DNA from: an uncultured Lachnospiraceae bacterium
Lineage (GTDB): Bacteria > Bacillota > Clostridia > Lachnospirales > Lachnospiraceae
Assembly: GCA_910583965.1 (NCBI GenBank)
Contig: CAJUAE010000013.1
Span: 13,742-54,036 of the forward strand
DNA length: 40,295 nucleotides
Direction: 5' to 3'
Of the stretch, positions 16,069 to 24,427 are shown one piece after another. Every line of letters begins with the position of its first letter. The stretch's first letter is position 1. The position numbers and the translations under genes were made by a program. A model generated the notes under the pieces. It saw nothing but the letters and a program-made list of their open reading frames with translations. It was not told where the DNA came from and made no database searches.

Positions 16069-18075
16069 ATGGCAAAAGATATGAGTGACATTCATCAGAA
16101 TAAGGAAGTGCAGGATGTGCAATTCTATAAGCAGGCATATGAGCAGGAAAAAGCACGCGCAGCGTCTCTTGCAGGTAGACTTGCAGATGCCAGAAATGAG
16201 GCGGACAGCCTTCAGTTTCAGTTGGACCGCATCAAGAACAATCCACTGTGGAAAGCGTCTAAACCTTTGCGCCAGACAATGCATTGGGGACTTCGCAATT
16301 ATCGGCGCCTGCGGAATCTGGGTGGACCAAAAGGAATTGCCAGAAAATTAAAACAGAAACAAATTGAGGCGGAGGCAAAGAAACTTCACGGAACAGCCAG
16401 CTTTCCGACACCAGAAGAAACAGAGCGGCAGAGAAATACCGTATTTGACCAGATGGTAAAAATTAGTATTTTAGTGCCACTGTGGAATAATCAACGGGAA
16501 TTTCAGATAGAGATGCTCGACTCAGTGATGAATCAGACTTATCAAAACTGGGAACTATGTCTGGCCGATGGGTCTGATACAGAACACAGTTATATTGAAG
16601 AAATTTGCAAGGAGTATGCCGCTCGCGCAAATGGTAGAATTGTCTACCATAAATTAGAGAAAAACGGTGGTATTTCTGGAAATACAAACGAGTGTTTTAA
16701 ATTTGCTACTGGTACCTATATTGGTCTGTTTGATCAAGATGATATTTTGCATCCTTCCGCGCTTTACGAGTATGTCAAAGTTATTAATGAACAAGGAGCA
16801 GATTATATTTATTGTGATGAGACTACTTTTAAAGGCAACAGTATTGACAATATGATCACATTGCATTTTAAGCCAGATTTTGCGCCAGACAATCTGCGCG
16901 CAAACAATTATATTTGTCATTTTAGTGTGTTTTCAAGAGAACTTTTGGAGGGAACAGAACTTTTTCGGAGTGGTTTTGACGGAAGTCAGGATCATGATAT
17001 GATTTTACGACTGACTGCAAATGCCAAGAAGGTGGTACATGTGCCAAAATTGTTGTATTACTGGCGTTCTCATAAAACAAGCGTAGCGAGTGATATCAAC
17101 GCAAAACCTTATGCGATCGCAGCGGCAAAAGGGGCAGTGGCAGACCATCTAACACGCTGCGGATTTAAAAATTTTGAAATTAAAAGCACACGTGCATTTG
17201 ATACAATCTTTGAGATTAAGTACGAGATACGCAGTGAGGACAAAATTTCAATTTTAATTCCGAACAAGGACCATGTTGAGGATTTAAGACGCTGTATTGA
17301 CTCCATTAAAGAGCGTAGCACTTACAGTAATTATGAGATTATTGTGATTGAGAACAACAGTACTGGAAAAGCGGTTTTTGATTATTATGACACAATTAAA
17401 AAACAGAAAAATATAACAGTTGTTACGTATACAGGTACGTTTAACTACGCGAAGATAAATAATTTTGGCGCCAGTTATGCCACAGGGAAATATCTGCTGT
17501 TATTAAATAATGACACACAGGTGATTTCTATGAATTGGATGGAGTCTATGCTAATGTATGCCCAGCGGCCGGATGTGGGAGCTGTTGGCGCAAAGCTTTA
17601 TTATGGAGACCGGACAATACAACACGCTGGTGTGGTTATTGGACTTGGTGCGCATAGGACGGCAGGGCATACACACTATAAAATCAATTATGATAATCTT
17701 GGTTATATGGGACGGTTATGTTATGCACAAAATGTTTCTGCTGTGACAGGTGCATGTTTGATGGTCAGAAAGAGTCTTTATGATGCGCTTGGCGGATTGG
17801 ATGAGGCGTTTGCAGTGGCGCTAAATGATGTGGATTTCTGCCTGCGTGTCAGGGAGAAAGGGTACTTGAATATCTTTACTCCGTTTGCAGAGCTGTATCA
17901 TTTTGAGTCGGCTTCGCGCGGCAGCGATATTGTGGATGCGAAGAAAGCGGAGCGCTATGAGGATGAGTCAGAGTTGTTTCGCGAGCGATGGAAGGCGATT
18001 TTGGCCAAGGGGGACCCATATTACAATCCAAACTTTTCCCTCGACCGCAGCGATTATTCATTAAAGACAAATTAA
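16069..18075 (+). CDS. Bifunctional tandem GT2 glycosyltransferase
   Basis: A 668-residue protein with two complete GT2 domains. Domain 1 (about 135-350) has ISILVPLWNN and the metal site DQDD at 222-225. Domain 2 (about 395-640) has ISILIPNKDH, the NND site at 480-482 and a late NDVDFCLR segment. An N-terminal coiled coil (about 15-60) precedes them. Start: the ATG at 16069, with AAAGG at 16053-16057 after the upstream stop; a TTG at 16033 or ATG at 16036 in frame would overlap the previous gene and lacks a ribosome site. Two-domain GT2 enzymes of this sort often build alternating linkages of rhamnan or galactan polymers. It provides the intact version of the N-terminal domain that is eroded in its two upstream neighbours. 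Confidence 0.9.
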   Translation: MAKDMSDIHQNKEVQDVQFYKQAYEQEKARAASLAGRLADARNEADSLQFQLDRIKNNPLWKASKPLRQTMHWGLRNYRRLRNLGGPKGIARKLKQKQIEAEAKKLHGTASFPTPEETERQRNTVFDQMVKISILVPLWNNQREFQIEMLDSVMNQTYQNWELCLADGSDTEHSYIEEICKEYAARANGRIVYHKLEKNGGISGNTNECFKFATGTYIGLFDQDDILHPSALYEYVKVINEQGADYIYCDETTFKGNSIDNMITLHFKPDFAPDNLRANNYICHFSVFSRELLEGTELFRSGFDGSQDHDMILRLTANAKKVVHVPKLLYYWRSHKTSVASDINAKPYAIAAAKGAVADHLTRCGFKNFEIKSTRAFDTIFEIKYEIRSEDKISILIPNKDHVEDLRRCIDSIKERSTYSNYEIIVIENNSTGKAVFDYYDTIKKQKNITVVTYTGTFNYAKINNFGASYATGKYLLLLNNDTQVISMNWMESMLMYAQRPDVGAVGAKLYYGDRTIQHAGVVIGLGAHRTAGHTHYKINYDNLGYMGRLCYAQNVSAVTGACLMVRKSLYDALGGLDEAFAVALNDVDFCLRVREKGYLNIFTPFAELYHFESASRGSDIVDAKKAERYEDESELFRERWKAILAKGDPYYNPNFSLDRSDYSLKTN

Positions 18076-18192
18076 ATTTGCATAATTTGCATAGAATCTT
18101 GCAAAATTTCCAAATTTTTGATTTAATATAAATGGAATGTAGTGCAAACTGACAACGCACTGATTTTAATGAATTTATGTGGAGGTAGCAGT

Positions 18193-19920
18193 ATGAGTTT
18201 TATGGATGAATTTAACTTCTGGCTCAATGATGATTATTTTGACCAGGCAACAAAGGACGAGCTCTTAAAGATTAAAGATAATGAGAGCGAAATTGAGGAG
18301 CGTTTTTATAAGGAGCTGGAGTTTGGTACGGGGGGACTCAGAGGTGTGATTGGTGCAGGTACAAATCGCATGAACATCTACACTGTTAGAAAGACATCAC
18401 AAGGTCTAGCAAACTATATCATCAAGGCAAATGGACAAGAGAAAGGAATTGCGATTGCATATGATTCCCGTTTTATGTCTCCAGAGTTTGCAGATGAGGC
18501 GGCACTCTGTATGGCAGCAAATGGCATTAAGGCATATGTATTTGAGTCGTTAAGACCAACACCAGAGCTTTCTTTTGCGCTGAGAACACTTGGCTGCATC
18601 TCTGGTATTGTTATCACAGCAAGCCACAATCCGCCTGAGTACAATGGTTACAAGGTATATTGGGAGGACGGTGCACAGATTACAGCACCAAAAGATAAGG
18701 ATGTCATTAATGAGGTGAAGGCGGTAACCGATTATCATACTGTGAAGACAATGAATAAGCAAGAAGCAATCAAGGCAGGTCTGTATCAGGTAATTGGCAA
18801 GGAAATTGATGATGCTTATATGGTGGAGTTAAAGAAGCAGATCATTCATCCAGATGTGATTCAGGCAGTTGCAGATGATATTAAGATTGTATATACGCCG
18901 CTATGTGGAACAGGAAACAAGCCAGTGAGAAGGATTCTCTCTGAACTTGGATTTAAGAATGTATATGTTGTGCCAGAGCAGGAAAATCCTGATCCAAAGT
19001 TTACGACTCTGGATTATCCAAATCCAGAAGATCCAAAGGCATTTACATATGCCTTAAAACTTGCGAAAGAGAAAAATGCAGACATTGTGCTTGCGACAGA
19101 TCCAGACGCAGACAGACTTGGTATCTATGCGCTTGATACAAAGAGTGGAGAATACAAGGCGTTTACAGGTAATATGTCAGGTATGCTGATTGCGGAATAT
19201 ATTTTGAGAGAGCGCAGAGCAACGGGAACCATGCCAGAAAATCCTGCACTTGTCACAACGATTGTGACAACGAACATGACAGCTCCCATCACAAAAGCAT
19301 ATGACGTAAAGTTGATAGAGGTGCTTACAGGATTTAAGTTTATTGGTGAACAGATTAAGTTGTTTGAACAGACAGGCTCTAACAACTATGTGTTTGGTCT
19401 TGAGGAAAGCTATGGATGTCTTGCAGGAACTCATGCGAGAGATAAGGATGCGGTTGTCGCAGTGATGTGTCTGTGCGAGGTTGCTGCATGGTGCAAGAAG
19501 AACGGCAAGACGCTTTATGATATGATGCTTGAGATTTATGAAAAGTATGGTTACTACAAAGAGACACAATATGCAATCACAATGAAAGGGATTGATGGAT
19601 CGAAGCAGATTGCGGCACTGATGGACAAGTTCCGCAACAATCCGCCTAAGAGCTTTGGCGAGTTGGAAGTTGTGCGCGTAAGAGATTATGAGAATGATGT
19701 TATCACAGAGCTTGAGAGCGGCAAAACTTATCCAACAGGTCTGCCCAAGTCCAATGTACTTTATTTTGACCTTACAAATGATTCTTGGTGCTGTGCAAGA
19801 CCTTCTGGTACAGAGCCAAAGATTAAGTTCTACATGGGTGTCAAAGGAACAAGTCTTGAGGATGCACAGAAGAAAGTTGAGAATCTTACAAACGAGGTTA
19901 AGGCTGTCATAGAAGAATAA
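18193..19920 (+). CDS. Phosphoglucomutase/phosphomannomutase family phosphosugar mutase
   Basis: A 575-residue alpha-D-phosphohexomutase that interconverts hexose-6- and hexose-1-phosphates, supplying glucose-1-phosphate to RfbA. Motifs are complete: TASHNP with the phospho-serine S144, the Mg loop DPDADR (303-308), the sugar-binding EESYG near residue 405, and the phosphate-binding RPSGTEPK near the end. Length and motif spacing fit the PgcA-type bacterial phosphoglucomutases. The ATG at 18193 has GGAGG seven bases upstream; an in-frame GTG at 18142 has no ribosome site. A terminator follows directly. Confidence 0.94.
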   Translation: MSFMDEFNFWLNDDYFDQATKDELLKIKDNESEIEERFYKELEFGTGGLRGVIGAGTNRMNIYTVRKTSQGLANYIIKANGQEKGIAIAYDSRFMSPEFADEAALCMAANGIKAYVFESLRPTPELSFALRTLGCISGIVITASHNPPEYNGYKVYWEDGAQITAPKDKDVINEVKAVTDYHTVKTMNKQEAIKAGLYQVIGKEIDDAYMVELKKQIIHPDVIQAVADDIKIVYTPLCGTGNKPVRRILSELGFKNVYVVPEQENPDPKFTTLDYPNPEDPKAFTYALKLAKEKNADIVLATDPDADRLGIYALDTKSGEYKAFTGNMSGMLIAEYILRERRATGTMPENPALVTTIVTTNMTAPITKAYDVKLIEVLTGFKFIGEQIKLFEQTGSNNYVFGLEESYGCLAGTHARDKDAVVAVMCLCEVAAWCKKNGKTLYDMMLEIYEKYGYYKETQYAITMKGIDGSKQIAALMDKFRNNPPKSFGELEVVRVRDYENDVITELESGKTYPTGLPKSNVLYFDLTNDSWCCARPSGTEPKIKFYMGVKGTSLEDAQKKVENLTNEVKAVIEE

Positions 19921-19948
19921 AAATAATCATTCAGAACACAGATGAATC

Positions 19949-19982
19949 AAACCGGACGGCTAAGGCAAAAGCCGTCTGGTTT
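19949..19982 (+). terminator. Intrinsic terminator after the phosphosugar mutase
   Basis: A 13-bp stem, 19949-19961 with 19970-19982, containing one G-U pair and an eight-base loop, followed by a short T-containing run (CATTTCG). It lies 29 bases after the mutase stop. Confidence 0.8.
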
Positions 19983-20023
19983 CATTTCGTAAAGAACTTA
20001 CATTTGAAAAATAGGAGATTTTT

Positions 20024-20479
20024 ATGAAGAATTTATTTGCGCAGATTATGAAATTTGGTGTGGTGGGTGTGATCTGCTTTGGTATTGATTATGTCATTGG
20101 ACTTTCGGTTATGAAAATGATTGTGAAACTGGGCGGCGAATCGCTTTTTGAACTTGCATCCATGGCAGGTTCAGCGCTGGGATTTACAGTTTCCGTGATT
20201 ATAAATTATATTATGAGTTTTAAATTTGTCTTTGAGCGGAAAGAAAATTTAGATCGCAAGAAGGAATTTATTGCATTTATTATATTAAGTGTGATTGGAC
20301 TGGGATTAAATCAGTTGATTATCTGGCTTTGTGTCGGGCCAATTTATGGCGGGATTCAATTCATTCAAAATTTATTGAATTATGACCTTGCTTACACTGG
20401 CGCAAAAGTGATAGCGACGGCAATTGTGATGGTCTATAATTTTGTTACCAGAAAGATATTTTTGGAAAAGAAATCATAA
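20024..20479 (+). CDS. GtrA-like membrane protein
   Basis: A 151-residue protein of about four membrane helices in the GtrA family arrangement: a KFGVVGVICFGIDY start, an IINYIMSFKFVF turn (about 59-70) with a basic cytoplasmic loop, and a final YNFVTRKIF segment. GtrA-type proteins are thought to help move polyprenyl-phosphate-linked sugars across the membrane, or to aid GT2 enzymes doing so. The downstream gene encodes a GT2 enzyme 23 bases away, the usual pairing. AGGAG about seven bases upstream supports the ATG at 20024. Confidence 0.88.
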   Translation: MKNLFAQIMKFGVVGVICFGIDYVIGLSVMKMIVKLGGESLFELASMAGSALGFTVSVIINYIMSFKFVFERKENLDRKKEFIAFIILSVIGLGLNQLIIWLCVGPIYGGIQFIQNLLNYDLAYTGAKVIATAIVMVYNFVTRKIFLEKKS

Positions 20480-20502
20480 GCAAATGGAGGATGGGGATTA
20501 AG

Positions 20503-21858
20503 ATGTCACTGGCGCAAAATATTAAAAAGACAATTAATTATAGCAAGAAAAATGGCTATGGCGAAGCGGTTGTTGCAGCGTGGGAGCGGGTGACGGCAAA
20601 ATATTATGCCAATTATGATTATCATGCGCCTAATGAGGAAATTTTAGCAAGACAGAGGGCGGATAAGCGTGTATCGGATATTAAGTTTTCAATATTGGTG
20701 CCCGCGTATGAGACGCAGGCGGTTTATATGAACGCGCTGATAGAGAGTTGTATTGCACAGACTTATGACAATTGGGAGCTTGTCATTGCAGATGGAAGTG
20801 AGAAAAATACTGTCAAGAATCTAGTCAGCAAGTATCAAGATGCAAGAATCCGATATATCTGGCTGGAAAAAAACAATGGAATTGCCGAGAACACCAATCA
20901 GGCAATTGCTTTTGCAACAGGGGATTATTATGGATTGTTAGATCATGATGATTTGTTGACCCCAGATGCTTTATATGAGATGGCGCGCGCTATACAAAAA
21001 AGTCGACCGATTTTGGCGTATTCTGACGAGGACAAGTGCGATATATCGGGAAGACACTTTTATGACCCACACTTTAAACTTGACTTTAATTTGGACTTGC
21101 TATTGACTAATAATTATATCTGTCATTTTATGACAGTGCGAGCAGATATACTTAAAAAATTGCAGATTAGAAAAGAATATGATGGTTCACAGGACTATGA
21201 CATTATTTTAAGGATTGTGAGCAATCTATTAATAAAGGAGAAGGAACGCAAAGAGGCAAGGCCGATTGAGGAGTCCATTGTGCATGTTCCAAAAGTGCTC
21301 TATCACTGGCGCTGTCATGAAAATTCTACAGCGGATAATCCACAGAGCAAAATGTATGCGTATGAGGCTGGTAAAAAAGCATTGATTGATTTTGCATCGC
21401 GTATGGGGTGGAAAGTTGATGTCCGTCACAACAAACATCTTGGATTTTATCGGATTGAATATGGGGACAGTATCCTAACACACAGACCAGATCTGGCTGC
21501 GGTCGGCGGTTTTGTTGCAAAGCATGGAAAAGTAGTATCTGGTATCTATCAAGGGCAGCCTCTGCTGTATGCTGGCTATATGAATCGAATGGATTTGTAT
21601 CAAAATACAAAATGGCTTGATTTGCGCAATATGGCAGTCAACAAGGCGTATCAGTCTGTTTATGAGGAAGTAACAGGCCATTCGTACATCAGTACGTTGA
21701 CTACTGAGAAAAAGGAGCTACCACAGTGGATACAGGAGTTAGAGAGGACTGCAGAGGGCGATAAAAAATTAATGGAACTTGGCGAAAAGCTGTGCGCGCG
21801 CTTGACAGAAAATGGGGCAAGGCTGTTGCTGGACCCTGTTTGTGTGAGAAAAATGTGA
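20503..21858 (+). CDS. GT2 glycosyltransferase
   Basis: A 451-residue protein. The GT2 domain begins near residue 63 (KFSILVPAYE), with DHDD at 147-150, AYSDED, and the NNYICHFM segment followed by DGSQDYD. These match domain 1 of the 16069-18075 enzyme closely, so it is a single-domain relative. The last ~130 residues are a separate C-terminal region without a recognised motif. Start: ATG 20503. The in-frame ATG at 20491 directly abuts the GGAGG (20486-20490) and cannot be served by it. It is probably a partner of the GtrA-like protein or one of the polymer-building enzymes. Confidence 0.88.
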   Translation: MSLAQNIKKTINYSKKNGYGEAVVAAWERVTAKYYANYDYHAPNEEILARQRADKRVSDIKFSILVPAYETQAVYMNALIESCIAQTYDNWELVIADGSEKNTVKNLVSKYQDARIRYIWLEKNNGIAENTNQAIAFATGDYYGLLDHDDLLTPDALYEMARAIQKSRPILAYSDEDKCDISGRHFYDPHFKLDFNLDLLLTNNYICHFMTVRADILKKLQIRKEYDGSQDYDIILRIVSNLLIKEKERKEARPIEESIVHVPKVLYHWRCHENSTADNPQSKMYAYEAGKKALIDFASRMGWKVDVRHNKHLGFYRIEYGDSILTHRPDLAAVGGFVAKHGKVVSGIYQGQPLLYAGYMNRMDLYQNTKWLDLRNMAVNKAYQSVYEEVTGHSYISTLTTEKKELPQWIQELERTAEGDKKLMELGEKLCARLTENGARLLLDPVCVRKM

Positions 21859-21882
21859 AAGGAACACGGTTAAAAGTGAATT

Positions 21883-22860
21883 ATGATAAAGTCAACAATT
21901 GTGATACCTAATTTTAACGGTATGCAATATATACAGACCTGTCTCGAAAGTCTGTATGGTGGGACAACAAAAGAGATTGCAGTGATTGTGGTGGATAACG
22001 CATCAACAGATGGAAGCATGGAATTGGTGCGCGATCGATTTCCACAGGTGAAGCTTATCACAAACCAGACCAACACGGGTTTTAGTCATGCAGTTAATCA
22101 AGGAATCCGTCTAAGCACAACGCCCTATGTGATTTTATTAAACAATGATACACAGGTGGATTTATCTTTTGTGCATGAGCTGGAGAAAGTGATGGACAAT
22201 GACAGACGCAAACGGCTTTTTTCCGCTTCGGCAAAGCTTATTTCATTGTATGATAAAGAAGTGATGGATGATGCAGGTGATTATTATTGTGCGCTGGGTT
22301 GGGCGTTTGCAAGAGGCAAAGGAAAGAGTGCAGCATACTATAATAAAGACTGTGATATCTTTGCTGCTTGTGCAGGAGCTGCTATCTATCGCAGGGAATT
22401 GCTGGAAGATAATCAAGTTGGATTGTTTGATGAGGAACACTTTGCGTATTTTGAAGATATTGATTTGGGATATAGGGCAAAAATTTTTGGATATAGAAAT
22501 CGATTTGCGGCAAACTCTATAGTATACCATGCAGGAAGCGCTACGAGTGGTTCGCGATACAATGCATTTAAGACAAGATTGGCATCAAGAAACAGTGTTT
22601 ATCTAATCTACAAAAATATGCCAACTTTGCAGATTTTGTTGAATTTACCGCTCCTGATGATAGGTTTTTTGGTAAAAATATTATTTTTTACAAGAAAAGG
22701 AATGGGGAGAGAATATATAACAGGCCTCTGGAAAGGGATCAAGCTCTCAGCAGGACCTGTTGGAAGAAGACATAAGCAGCGCTTTGAAAAGAAAAGAATT
22801 AGAAATTACGTGCTGATACAATTTGAACTTTGGAGGAATTTGTTCCGGCTTTTTGCATGA
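21883..22860 (+). CDS. GT2 glycosyltransferase, rhamnosyltransferase-like (WbbL type)
   Basis: A 325-residue enzyme with the GT2 fold at the N-terminus (STIVIPNFNG), a VVDNASTDGS strand end and the NND metal site (87-89). The late EDIDLGYR segment is the sort seen in WbbL-type rhamnosyltransferases, which use dTDP-L-rhamnose. The C-terminal part holds one hydrophobic, possibly membrane-associated stretch (about 248-264) and a basic tail. The ribosome site is weak (AAAGGAA about 18 bases upstream), so expression may depend on coupling to the upstream gene, 24 bases away. Rhamnose specificity is inferred from the family and from rfbBAC. Confidence 0.85.
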   Translation: MIKSTIVIPNFNGMQYIQTCLESLYGGTTKEIAVIVVDNASTDGSMELVRDRFPQVKLITNQTNTGFSHAVNQGIRLSTTPYVILLNNDTQVDLSFVHELEKVMDNDRRKRLFSASAKLISLYDKEVMDDAGDYYCALGWAFARGKGKSAAYYNKDCDIFAACAGAAIYRRELLEDNQVGLFDEEHFAYFEDIDLGYRAKIFGYRNRFAANSIVYHAGSATSGSRYNAFKTRLASRNSVYLIYKNMPTLQILLNLPLLMIGFLVKILFFTRKGMGREYITGLWKGIKLSAGPVGRRHKQRFEKKRIRNYVLIQFELWRNLFRLFA

Positions 22861-22900
22861 GTAAAAAAAAAGTTGTACTTTTTGCTCAAATATTGTAGAA

Positions 22901-22906
22901 TATAAT
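22901..22906 (+). promoter_or_regulatory. Possible -10 box before the sugar phosphotransferase gene
   Basis: A perfect TATAAT lies in an AT-rich 74-base gap. Upstream TTGTAC (22873-22878) is 22 bases away, longer than ideal, so the -35 assignment is weak. Confidence 0.3.
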
Positions 22907-22934
22907 GAGTTAAATTCTTTCCATTGGAATTAAG

Positions 22935-24353
22935 GTGAAAAAATTGATAAGAGATAATCAGAAGTATTTTAACAGACTGCTGGTTTTGCTCGATGCACTG
23001 GTTATAGGAGCCGCTTACTGGCTTTCCTGGTTTTTGTGGCTCGGCGGATATGTGAAAGAAAATGACCCCGGTACAGGTATTTTGGCAGTGCAGATTTATT
23101 TCACTGCATTTGTAGCAATCGTTCCGGGATATCTGATTCTGTACAATGCGTTTGATCTGTATTCATCCAAGCGTACAGCAAAGACAGTATATGAGATTTT
23201 TAATATCATAAGAGCAAATACCATTGGGCTTCTAGCGATTATGGTAGTGCTTTTTGCAATTAATATACCAGATTTCTCGCGTGGTATGATCGGAGTTTTC
23301 TACGGAATTAATATTGTGGCAGAATCGCTTATGCGAAAAAGTGTTCGATACGCGTTGCGACGAATGCGCAAGAAAGGCTACAATGTCAAGCATATTTTAC
23401 TGGTGGGATACTCGCGTGCGGCGGAGGAATACATCAACAAGATTAAAGCGAATCCTGAATGGGGTTATGAAGTCTGTGGTATATTAGACGATCATGTTCC
23501 AGTGGGGGCTGTCTATAAAGGGGTTCAAGTGACAGGAGAGATTGATACGTTGCATACGATATTGCCTGAAAATAGGTTGGATGAAATTGGTATCACACTT
23601 TCCTTGTCAGACTATGATAGACTTGAAAGTATTGTCAATATCTGTGAGAAGTCGGGTGTTCACACGAAATTTATTCCTGACTATAACAGTGTGATTCCTA
23701 GCAGACCTTATCTGGAAGACCTTGACGGGCTTGCAGTGGTGAATATCAGGAGAGTACCGCTCAACAATACAGCAAATATGTTGATGAAACGGCTGGTGGA
23801 CATTGTAGGTGCACTTGTTGCGATTGTACTGTCGTCTCCATTTATGCTGGTGGCAGCGATTGGTGTGAAAGCGACGAGCAGAGGACCACTGATATTTAAG
23901 CAGGAACGGGTTGGGCTGCACAATAAGCCCTTTCAGATGTATAAATTTCGAAGTATGGAAGTACAAAGTACCGCTGACGAGAAAAAGGGTTGGACGACCA
24001 AAAATGATCCAAGGGTGACAAAAGTAGGTAGGATTCTTCGGAGTACGAGTATCGATGAGCTTCCACAGTTTTTTAATGTGTTGAAAGGGGATATGAGCCT
24101 GATTGGTCCACGTCCTGAGAGACCTCTTTTTGTTGAAAAATTTAAGGAGGAAATTCCTAGATATATGATTAAACATCAAGTACGACCTGGGATAACAGGA
24201 TGGGCACAGGTAAATGGATATAGGGGGGACACCTCGATTAAAAAGCGGATTGAATATGATCTTTATTACATTGAAAATTGGTCGATGACCTTTGATTTGA
24301 AGATTTTATTTCTTACAGTATTTAAGGGATTTGTCAATAAAAATGCCTATTGA
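22935..24353 (+). CDS. Undecaprenyl-phosphate sugar-1-phosphate transferase (WcaJ/WbaP-like)
   Basis: A 472-residue polyprenol-phosphate phosphotransferase that starts glycan assembly by moving a sugar-1-phosphate onto the lipid carrier. Architecture: four membrane helices (about residues 12-135), a Rossmann-like CoA-binding-type middle (ILLVGYSRAAEEY), then the bacterial sugar transferase domain (about 285-470). That domain has KRLVDIVGA, RVGLHNKPF, the DE catalytic pair in SIDELPQ, LIGPRPERP and RPGITGWAQ. Two starts are plausible: GTG 22935, and TTG 22944 with AAGGTG six bases upstream. The sugar is likely glucose or galactose phosphate by family analogy, but the sequence does not decide it. 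Confidence 0.93.
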   Translation: MKKLIRDNQKYFNRLLVLLDALVIGAAYWLSWFLWLGGYVKENDPGTGILAVQIYFTAFVAIVPGYLILYNAFDLYSSKRTAKTVYEIFNIIRANTIGLLAIMVVLFAINIPDFSRGMIGVFYGINIVAESLMRKSVRYALRRMRKKGYNVKHILLVGYSRAAEEYINKIKANPEWGYEVCGILDDHVPVGAVYKGVQVTGEIDTLHTILPENRLDEIGITLSLSDYDRLESIVNICEKSGVHTKFIPDYNSVIPSRPYLEDLDGLAVVNIRRVPLNNTANMLMKRLVDIVGALVAIVLSSPFMLVAAIGVKATSRGPLIFKQERVGLHNKPFQMYKFRSMEVQSTADEKKGWTTKNDPRVTKVGRILRSTSIDELPQFFNVLKGDMSLIGPRPERPLFVEKFKEEIPRYMIKHQVRPGITGWAQVNGYRGDTSIKKRIEYDLYYIENWSMTFDLKILFLTVFKGFVNKNAY

Positions 24354-24427
24354 GCACTTTGCTATCAATAATTCTGTGCAGAAGTACAAATTTGCGCGCC
24401 GCTTTTGGCAGCATGGAGGTTTATAAA

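Noticed and set aside
18099..18132. Promoter for the phosphosugar mutase (TTGCAA with TAATAT or TATAAA)
   Set aside because: Spacings of 19-22 bases in very AT-rich DNA are not better than chance; left unassigned.
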